From the NCBI RefSeq assembly GCF_003013405.1, contig NZ_PXZL01000034.1, forward strand, positions 1 to 64,000: a stretch of 64,000 nt of DNA, in the 5' to 3' direction. The position numbers were made by a program, and so were the translations under genes. Positions 16,096 to 21,827 of the stretch are shown in pieces. The notes under the pieces were generated by a model. That model was not told the origin of the DNA and did not search any database. It saw nothing but the letters and a program-made list of their open reading frames with translations. The stretch comes from Brevibacillus formosus (lineage in GTDB: Bacteria; Bacillota; Bacilli; Brevibacillales; Brevibacillaceae). Every line of letters starts with the position of its first letter. Position 1 is the stretch's first letter.

Positions 16096-16962
16096 TTATT
16101 TAGCCCAGTGCGGTGGACGCGTGAACGAAGGTGGCAGCTTGGTGCTTGCATCTCCCTTCGCCGCGTTGAGCTGAACCTGCGTGAGAAACAACGTCTCCGT
16201 CAAGTTCGCTCCGCTCACATCTGTGTCGCGAAAATCTGCACCAATGAGGTCAGCTCCCCGCAAATCTGCCCCCCGCAAATCAGCAGCAATCAAATAAGCG
16301 CCGCGTAATTGGGCTCCTCGTAAATCAGCGCCTTTGAGCTTGGCACCGATGAGATCAGCGCCTCGGCCGTAGGATTTTCCTGGCTTGCCCCCTTTGTACT
16401 TGGCAACCGCGTCCTTGCGTACCCATTCACTTGTCCGCAACAATAATTCATTAACTTTTGCTCGATGAAGAGCGATGTCCAGCTTCAGGATTTCCTCAGG
16501 ACTCTGATCCGTCAGGCGCTGTGTCTCCTCCAAAGCTTCCTCCAATGCAGGATGGAGGGGCTCCGCAGCTTGCTTAGTCAACGCCTCCGTTATATACCAA
16601 AGCAGCTCATGAAGCTGCCACATGATCGGAAATACTTCGTACATTTGCTTCGCTGATCCGGGTTCTTTACGCCAATCTTGGCCGCCATAGGTGACTTGTG
16701 ACACCTTTTGACCAGCCCCAAAACAATCGTAGACAGTGCAACCGCGAAAGCCAATGTCTCTCAGCTTTGTGTGAACACCACACCGGAAGTCTGCCTGTAA
16801 GCTACTACAGGGCTTGCCTGCGTCTTTATTGATGGCAAAGTCAGAGGAAGCAGCAAAAGGTAATGCCACACAGCACAAGCCAAAGCAGCTTTCACAGTCA
16901 CCTTGAAGATGACTGCGACTGTGATCGTTAGTCGATTGTATGTGTTCTTGATGTGTAGCCAT
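16096..16962 (-). CDS. Pentapeptide-repeat protein with cysteine-rich N-terminus
   Basis: 288 residues. The N-terminal ~95 residues hold at least nine cysteines (CESCFGLCCVALPF, CSSLQADFRCG, GCTVYDCFGAG), like the family that pairs this domain with pentapeptide repeats. A helical middle follows. From about 200 to 270 there are pentapeptide units of the type GADLRGAQLRGAYLIAADLR, which form a right-handed beta-helix. The cysteines may bind metal (inference). The function of this architecture is unknown to me. AGGAGG precedes the ATG. Confidence 0.85.
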   Translation of the reverse strand: MATHQEHIQSTNDHSRSHLQGDCESCFGLCCVALPFAASSDFAINKDAGKPCSSLQADFRCGVHTKLRDIGFRGCTVYDCFGAGQKVSQVTYGGQDWRKEPGSAKQMYEVFPIMWQLHELLWYITEALTKQAAEPLHPALEEALEETQRLTDQSPEEILKLDIALHRAKVNELLLRTSEWVRKDAVAKYKGGKPGKSYGRGADLIGAKLKGADLRGAQLRGAYLIAADLRGADLRGADLIGADFRDTDVSGANLTETLFLTQVQLNAAKGDASTKLPPSFTRPPHWAK

Positions 16963-16976
16963 AAATGATCCTCCTG

Positions 16977-17018
16977 GAAAAAAACACGATTCTCTCGCAT
17001 GTGGCGAAAAGAATCGTG
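16977..17018 (-). terminator. Terminator after SH3-SpoIIP gene
   Basis: CACGATTCT (16985-16993) pairs with AGAATCGTG (17010-17018), followed on the minus strand by a T-run. Separates this gene from the pentapeptide-repeat gene. Confidence 0.85.
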
Positions 17019-17024
17019 CTACTT

Positions 17025-18788
17025 TTAATTAAATGCGATTTGAGATTCGATCAGGTAATTCCCAAAGACTTCGGCAAAGGCTTCTGCTGTATTATAGCCT
17101 TCTTCCAAGGTGTTGTTCGTACCACCGAATTCCAAAAGCAGGGCTCCCTCGGAAATGGACTGATTGTAAACCCCGTTCCCTTGATTGGAACCTTTCAGGA
17201 TAATCCCCCGCGACAAACCGGGATAAGAGGCTTCCAGACGGGCGTTCAGCTCTTCCGCAAGCTTTTTGTTCGCCAGATGGTTCGGGTTCGCTGTTCCGAT
17301 TACAAACAGCATCCGGGAATAGGTTTTGCCATTGATCGTGATCGCTACCTTGCTGCGTGGCTCATCACTGTCCCGATGAATATCGAAAATGTACTGCAAG
17401 TGCGGACTGGTTGCAGCCGCTGCCGCTACCGCCTTGTACGACTCGGTATAAGACATCGAGTAGCTTTTATTTTGTTCCCTCAATCTCTGAGCGAAATCGT
17501 CCTGACTCGCCATTGCCGAAATACCTCTTGCTTGCAACAGCTCGCCGAGCCGTTTCCCAACAAGCGTGATGTTGATTTCAGGATCATCTACCGAGCTCCC
17601 TTGCTGGTTCCGTGCAACATTTCTCCAAGACTCACGATTGTGGGTGTGATAGATATACACTTTCTCGTTTCCAATCATCCCACTGTTGTACTCGTACGTT
17701 GCTCCTGTCGGTGGCAGAGTACCAGCTGGTTGAATCTTCTCTACGATCCACCCCGCGATGTAGGCGGTCGAATTGTCTGCCAGCCTGATGAGGTACCAAT
17801 CTCCTACTGTTTGCACAACCGGGAATACTTGTCCGGGTTGAACTGTTCCGATTACAGCATGAGCGGTAGTGGGACCGTTGCGGATGTTGGAATCAGGATT
17901 TTTGACGCGAATTTGCAGTTCTTGTACAGAGGGCGGCGTTGTTGTTGGCAAAGTTGCTGGTGCCCCCGGTGTTGAACTCGGCGGTGTCGGAGCTGTCCCA
18001 GTCTGTTCCATTGGTTTGAAGATATAACCGTAGGTCCCGTTAAAGTTAATCGTGTACCAACCATTCGCATATCCGTAATGGTTGATCGTCATCCCGCCAT
18101 GGATTTGACCAATGACAGTACCAAGAATATCTGGCTGCGCATAAACTTCATAGCCTTCCGTTAATACGATTGTCCCTTGCCCGAATCCACTACCTGTATT
18201 GGATGGGAGTACAGGAGGGGGTGGGGCTGGCATTGTTGTCGGGGCTGGGATAGGCGTTGGTGCCGGAGTTGGTACTGGTACCGGAGCAGGCGCTGGAACC
18301 GGGACTGGTTTTGGTGCCGTTGTCTCCGTCAAGAAACTAGCTTTCACCCAGCCGTTCTTTTGATCAGACAGCTTAATTTGTGCCCAATCCCCTTGCTTTC
18401 TCATTTGCAAAAACACACCGTTTTTGTCGATGATCTGCAAAATTTGTGCAGTGGCATTTGGTTCCGCCCGAACATTCAGCATGTCCACATTGCTTCTGAC
18501 ATATTTGATCTGTGGAACTTCTATCATCTTCACATACTTATTATTGACCCATCCGGTATTACCGTTCGGCAGCTTTACCTGGGTCCAATCTTTTTGCTGT
18601 TTGGTGATTGGCAACCGCGTCGCTTTTTTGAGTGTTGCGACAATCTGTGTAGTCGTACCTGGCTCGCTTCGAATATTTAACTGATCGACCGCCACTTCTA
18701 CATGGGTGGCCGCTCGCGCAATGGACAGAGGCATCAGCAAAATCAGGAAGAAAACAGCTAGCAAGCTGACATTTACTCGTAAAAGCAA
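17025..18788 (-). CDS. Exported SH3-repeat protein with SpoIIP-type amidase domain
   Basis: 587 residues. A signal peptide (about 1-26) is followed by two SH3_3 domains (DQLNIRSEPGTTTQIVATL and DMLNVRAEPNATAQILQII), a long proline/alanine linker, a third and a fourth SH3-like domain (the latter NPDSNIRNGPTTAHAVIG), then from about residue 375 a SpoIIP-like domain with YIYHTHNRESW and IFDIHRDSDEP, the zinc-ligand regions of SpoIIP N-acetylmuramoyl-L-alanine amidase. True SpoIIP acts in engulfment and lacks this SH3 array, so this is probably a cell-wall-binding paralogue. Start is TTG behind GAGG. Single-gene unit. Confidence 0.85.
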   Translation of the reverse strand: MLLRVNVSLLAVFFLILLMPLSIARAATHVEVAVDQLNIRSEPGTTTQIVATLKKATRLPITKQQKDWTQVKLPNGNTGWVNNKYVKMIEVPQIKYVRSNVDMLNVRAEPNATAQILQIIDKNGVFLQMRKQGDWAQIKLSDQKNGWVKASFLTETTAPKPVPVPAPAPVPVPTPAPTPIPAPTTMPAPPPPVLPSNTGSGFGQGTIVLTEGYEVYAQPDILGTVIGQIHGGMTINHYGYANGWYTINFNGTYGYIFKPMEQTGTAPTPPSSTPGAPATLPTTTPPSVQELQIRVKNPDSNIRNGPTTAHAVIGTVQPGQVFPVVQTVGDWYLIRLADNSTAYIAGWIVEKIQPAGTLPPTGATYEYNSGMIGNEKVYIYHTHNRESWRNVARNQQGSSVDDPEINITLVGKRLGELLQARGISAMASQDDFAQRLREQNKSYSMSYTESYKAVAAAAATSPHLQYIFDIHRDSDEPRSKVAITINGKTYSRMLFVIGTANPNHLANKKLAEELNARLEASYPGLSRGIILKGSNQGNGVYNQSISEGALLLEFGGTNNTLEEGYNTAEAFAEVFGNYLIESQIAFN

Positions 18789-18967
18789 GTTCCTCGTTCC
18801 CCTCTGTTTTTCTCTTATTTTTGGAAAATCCAGCTAATAGAAAGAACTTCTCGATTCATCCGCGTATTCCTTCATGTTTTGACATCTTTTGCTCTCAAAA
18901 CAGCAATATCGTCACGATCATTCTATCTCCTGAAAATAGTGACGTATTTGCTAGAAAAAAGTTACAG

Positions 18968-19003
18968 AAAAAAGGATGAAGCGAAAAGCTTCACCCTTTT
19001 TCT
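18968..19003. terminator. Bidirectional terminator
   Basis: AAGGATGAAGC (about 18972-18982) and GCTTCACCCTT (18988-18998) between A- and T-runs. It ends the GNAT-RidA gene on the minus strand. Confidence 0.82.
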
Positions 19004-19019
19004 CTATTCTATTTCCTAC

Positions 19020-19964
19020 CTACCATTTCGCTGCCCAAGCTTCTATCTCAACTTTGAGCGAAGGGACTGCCAATGCCGGGACGTAAGACATGGTCATCGC
19101 TGGCGGTGTCCCCCCGTGGAACTTCTCCCACACCTGATTAAAATGCTTCCAATCCATTTGCTCGGTTGCCCATATATTGATTTTGATGATTTGGGCCGCA
19201 GTAACTGACTCACTTTCAAAAATGCGCAGTATGTTCTGTAGCGTGTTTTCTACTTGTTCTTTCATATCTGTCGGCAACTCTCCGTGAAGGTCCATTCCTA
19301 CCTGCCCAGAAAGCACGAGCAAATCGGCTCCTTTTGGAACGACCGTCAGATGTGAATAGGGTCCCATCGGCGGAGCAACTGTGCTAGGATTTTTACGCTG
19401 AACCTGGGGCTTCGCCTGATCAGTTTGTTCTTCCTTGACGATCGCCAGTGTTTGATGATCTTCCCAACGACCATTGATTTTCACGTTTTTCTTGGCAATC
19501 CCTTCCTTGTGGAAACCAGCTTTTAGCAGCACCTTGATCGAGCCTATATTATGCGGCATCACTCCTGCTTCCAAACGGTGAAGACCTAATGTCTCGAAGG
19601 CATAAGCCACGACGAGTTTTACCGCTTCGGTCATGTAGCCTTTTCCATTATGCTCTTTGTCCAGGAAGTAGCCAATCCAGCAGCTTTGCAGGTTATCTCT
19701 TACAACCTCCGAAAGGATGACTTCGCCAATGATTTCTTCCTGTCCTTTTTTTGCAATGACAAAAACGTACCCTCTGTCTTCTTCTTTTAATGCCATCGCA
19801 CTCTTGATCCTGTCGATTTGTCCTTCCAGCGTGTAAAACGCCTCTTCTCTCGTCCCTGTGAAGTTTTGAAAGAAATCTCTGTTTCTCACTTCAAGCGCCA
19901 AGAGGCTTTGTGCATCCGCTTCTTGTACCAGTCTTACGTAAATGTTCTCTCCGTTTCCTTGCAT
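19020..19964 (-). CDS. GNAT acetyltransferase-RidA fusion protein
   Basis: 314 residues from the ATG at 19964 (GGGAG 9 bases upstream; the open frame extends to 20063 but through two terminator hairpins). Residues ~1-170 are a RimJ/RimL-type GNAT, with WIGYFLDKEHNGKGYMTEAV as acetyl-CoA motif A and HNIGSIKVLLKAGF. Residues ~190-314 are a complete RidA/YjgF domain (APPMGPYSHLTV, LLVLSGQVGMD, KINIWATE). RidA proteins hydrolyse reactive enamines/imines. The two families are normally separate. The gene follows a leader with two small ORFs and two tandem terminators. Confidence 0.88.
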   Translation of the reverse strand: MQGNGENIYVRLVQEADAQSLLALEVRNRDFFQNFTGTREEAFYTLEGQIDRIKSAMALKEEDRGYVFVIAKKGQEEIIGEVILSEVVRDNLQSCWIGYFLDKEHNGKGYMTEAVKLVVAYAFETLGLHRLEAGVMPHNIGSIKVLLKAGFHKEGIAKKNVKINGRWEDHQTLAIVKEEQTDQAKPQVQRKNPSTVAPPMGPYSHLTVVPKGADLLVLSGQVGMDLHGELPTDMKEQVENTLQNILRIFESESVTAAQIIKINIWATEQMDWKHFNQVWEKFHGGTPPAMTMSYVPALAVPSLKVEIEAWAAKW

Positions 19965-19989
19965 ACAATCCATCTCCCTTTTTCGAAAT

Positions 19990-20017
19990 AAAAAACACCA
20001 CAGGAAATCCTGCGGTG
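19990..20017 (-). terminator. Leader terminator 2 (promoter-distal)
   Basis: Minus-strand RNA CACCGCAGG-AUUU-CCUGUGGUG followed by UUUUU(U)A. The one non-Watson-Crick position is G-U on the minus strand but A-C on the plus strand, so it is built to work on the minus strand. It lies 26 bp ahead of the GNAT-RidA start codon. Confidence 0.82.
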
Positions 20018-20019
20018 CC

Positions 20020-20052
20020 CTAAAAAGAAAACCACAGGAATGCGACCTGTGG
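20020..20052 (-). terminator. Leader terminator 1 (promoter-proximal)
   Basis: Minus-strand CCACAGG/CCTGTGG stem with loop TCGCATT, followed by TTTTCTTTTT. The arms share sequence with terminator 2, so partners can be swapped. GCGACC at the stop of the small ORF (20097-20102) can pair with GGTCGC here (20042-20047) and would break this stem. Confidence 0.8.
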
Positions 20053-20101
20053 CGTTTTTCCACTGTATCCTGATGAATCCCACTACATCAAAGGATGGTC
20101 G

Positions 20102-20209
20102 CTATATCCGTTTTTGGACATACTTCTCCCGTGATTTAGCCAGATCAAAGAAAACAGCGGTGGAGTATCCAATTCCTTTTGGCAATGACAATAATGATCT
20201 TTTTTTCAT
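20102..20209 (-). CDS. Small ORF B, 35 residues
   Basis: Translation begins MKKRSLLSLPKGIGY and ends REKYVQKRI; it is basic, with no clear membrane segment. AAGGAGG lies 8 bases before the ATG, one of the best ribosome sites in the window. The ORF sits between a good promoter (20309-20337) and terminator 1, so it has a complete transcription unit. Homology is not recognised. It may be a leader peptide for the downstream GNAT-RidA gene or an independent small protein. Confidence 0.6.
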   Translation of the reverse strand: MKKRSLLSLPKGIGYSTAVFFDLAKSREKYVQKRI

Positions 20210-20295
20210 ATGGATACCCTCCTTTCCGCTGTTTTTTGTGCATACCATTTCGATATAGAGACGATCGTAGCAACAACCGTTACATTTTTATCCAT
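20206..20295 (-). CDS. Small ORF A, 29 residues, overlapping ORF B
   Basis: Begins MDKNVTVVATIVSISKWY and ends TAERRVSI. Its TGA overlaps the ORF B ATG (ATGA), the arrangement of coupled genes. GGAG lies ~5-8 bases before the ATG, but the predicted transcript start is also about there, so its ribosome site may be incomplete. Less certain than ORF B. Confidence 0.4.
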   Translation of the reverse strand: MDKNVTVVATIVSISKWYAQKTAERRVSI

Positions 20296-20308
20296 AAACT
20301 ACTCCACA

Positions 20309-20337
20309 AGTATAGCGGCAAATGACATTCGTGGCAA
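20309..20337 (-). promoter_or_regulatory. Sigma-A-type promoter of the small-ORF leader
   Basis: On the minus strand TTGCCA (20332-20337), 17-bp spacer and TATACT (20309-20314), each one base from consensus. Confidence 0.72.
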
Positions 20338-20374
20338 CAGCATCAGAGTCTCTTTTTGCAGGAGGAATAGATCC

Positions 20375-20458
20375 ATGTATTTGTGGAACAATGAAAAGGA
20401 GAGAAGATTGTCATCATTCATAATCCGATTGCAAGAAAGAAGGGAGCTACCTTTATGA
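20375..20458 (+). CDS. Small upstream ORF of the thioesterase gene, 27 residues
   Basis: Begins MYLWNNEKERRLSSF and ends ERRELPL. GCAGGAGG lies 8 bases before the ATG and its TGA overlaps the thioesterase ATG (ATGACG), so translation is probably coupled. Too short for normal gene calling. Could be a leader peptide; no homology recognised. Confidence 0.5.
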   Translation: MYLWNNEKERRLSSFIIRLQERRELPL

Positions 20459-20988
20459 CGATTCAACGTTTTGTTCGGGAGTCGCGCACGTTCAAAGCAA
20501 GCCATGTGCTGCCTCCGGATACGAACAATCACAATACGCTGTTCGGCGGCAGGCTGATGGCGCATATCGACGATGTTGCTGCGATCTCTGCCATGAAGCA
20601 TGCCCGGGGACCAGTCGTTACCGCTTCTACTGATTCCGTCGACTTTTTGCAGCCGATTCGGGTGGACAATGAGGTTGCACTTGAAGCCTTCGTCACATGG
20701 ACGCATAATACGTCGATGGAGGTATTCGTCAAAATTGTTGCGGAGGATTTGCTAACAGGCGTTCGAACCGTCTGTGCCACATCATTTCTCACGTTTGTAG
20801 CGATTGGTGAAGATGGGCGGCCTACCCCTGTACCCAAGATCGTGCCGGAGACGGAAGAGGAGGTATTCCTGCACAATGGTGCTGACGAACGAGCTGCGGC
20901 ACGGAAAATCAGGCGCAAGGATAACAAGCATCTCGCGGATATGCTCGGAACGAGACGTCCGTGGGAGCCATTATTGAACACCCCATAG
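20455..20988 (+). CDS. Acyl-CoA thioesterase (YkhA-like, hotdog fold)
   Basis: 177 residues. HNTLFGGRLMAHIDDVAAISA is the classic motif of the BFIT/YkhA acyl-CoA hydrolases, with the catalytic aspartate in HIDDVA. TDSVDFLQPI is the following beta strand. Hydrolyses acyl-CoA to free acid and CoA. GGGAG precedes the ATG. A 27-residue ORF overlaps its start. Confidence 0.9.
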   Translation: MTIQRFVRESRTFKASHVLPPDTNNHNTLFGGRLMAHIDDVAAISAMKHARGPVVTASTDSVDFLQPIRVDNEVALEAFVTWTHNTSMEVFVKIVAEDLLTGVRTVCATSFLTFVAIGEDGRPTPVPKIVPETEEEVFLHNGADERAAARKIRRKDNKHLADMLGTRRPWEPLLNTP

Positions 20989-20993
20989 CGCCC

Positions 20994-21032
20994 AAAAGTC
21001 CCCTTACCTTTTACAGGCAGGGGACTTTTTGC
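20994..21032 (+). terminator. Terminator after the thioesterase gene
   Basis: AAAAGTCCCC...GGGGACTTTTT; usable in both directions. Confidence 0.88.
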
Positions 21033-21059
21033 TCCTACATGCCTTCAGCCAGCAGCTTT

Positions 21060-21557
21060 TTAGACAACGCACAAGCGATAGTGGAGAAAGTCATCCGGTG
21101 TTTCCGACTCCATGTCATAGGGTTCGAATCCATTTTTCAACAACACTTTTTGCGAGGAGATGTTATCCGGTGTTGTTTTCGCACAGATCATTCTGACATT
21201 CAAGTGGGGAACATGCTCCTCCAAAAAGAGCTTCAGTGCCTGTGAAGCCACTCCTTTTCCAGCGGTATCTTCCCCGACGCGATAGCCGAGATGTCCGATT
21301 CCTTCGTCTTTCTCGATGTCTACCAAATTCATTCTGCCCAAGATATCACCCTGGCTGTTTTTGATGAGGCCAAAAAACGAGATTCCTTGCGCCTGCTCGT
21401 CGAGCAAGGCTTGCAGACCTCGTAAAAAATGGTCATATTGGTAGTAAGCGTCTCCCCGACTGGGAACCGATTTTTCAAAAAAGGCGCGATTGCTCAGTTC
21501 AAATTGAAACAAGCTGGCTGCATCCTGTATGCTTAATTTTTCGATAGCAATCATCAT
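21060..21557 (-). CDS. RimJ/RimL-type GNAT acetyltransferase
   Basis: 165 residues. GHLGYRVGEDTAGKGVASQAL is motif A, and TTPDNISSQKVLLKNGF the motif B region, both as in ribosomal-protein alanine acetyltransferases. Begins FELSNRAFFEKSVPSRGDAYY, a signature of a Firmicute subgroup of unknown substrate. AAAGGA precedes the double ATG. Confidence 0.85.
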   Translation of the reverse strand: MMIAIEKLSIQDAASLFQFELSNRAFFEKSVPSRGDAYYQYDHFLRGLQALLDEQAQGISFFGLIKNSQGDILGRMNLVDIEKDEGIGHLGYRVGEDTAGKGVASQALKLFLEEHVPHLNVRMICAKTTPDNISSQKVLLKNGFEPYDMESETPDDFLHYRLCVV

Positions 21558-21594
21558 GGATACGTATCCTTTCTTAACTCGAGGTGGAATGAAT

Positions 21595-21777
21595 ATGGCA
21601 GTTGCTTATTTGGAAGAAGGCACGTTTATCGCCTTTATTGCCTTTACGATATTTTTCTTTGTCGCTTACAAGCTCGATCAGATTTCGTTTGTCTCGTTCA
21701 TTGTGTCCTTGGCCGTCACGGCTTGCGTTCACGCTGCCTTCTATTGGTTAATTGTAAAATATTGGCCGTTTTTTTAA
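21595..21777 (+). CDS. Small membrane protein, 60 residues
   Basis: Two hydrophobic segments (about 8-25 and 32-55) joined by a short charged turn with KLDQ. GAGGTGG lies 8 bases before the ATG at 21595; an ATG at 21589 is in frame but too close. Function not recognised. Confidence 0.6.
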   Translation: MAVAYLEEGTFIAFIAFTIFFFVAYKLDQISFVSFIVSLAVTACVHAAFYWLIVKYWPFF

Positions 21778-21827
21778 TAGCACGAAAAAGGCGAAGGATG
21801 AACACCCGCGCCTGTACGTTGATCTAC

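Noticed and set aside
16045-16308. 87-codon plus-strand frame with a strong GGAGGG ribosome site
   Set aside because: It runs through the terminator and antisense through the pentapeptide repeats; the sequence after the first few codons is a shadow of that gene. A very short leader ORF cannot be excluded.
20053-20300. T-box riboswitch upstream of GNAT-RidA
   Set aside because: No AGGGTGGNACCGCG-type antiterminator sequence is present on the minus strand; the tandem terminators are explained otherwise.
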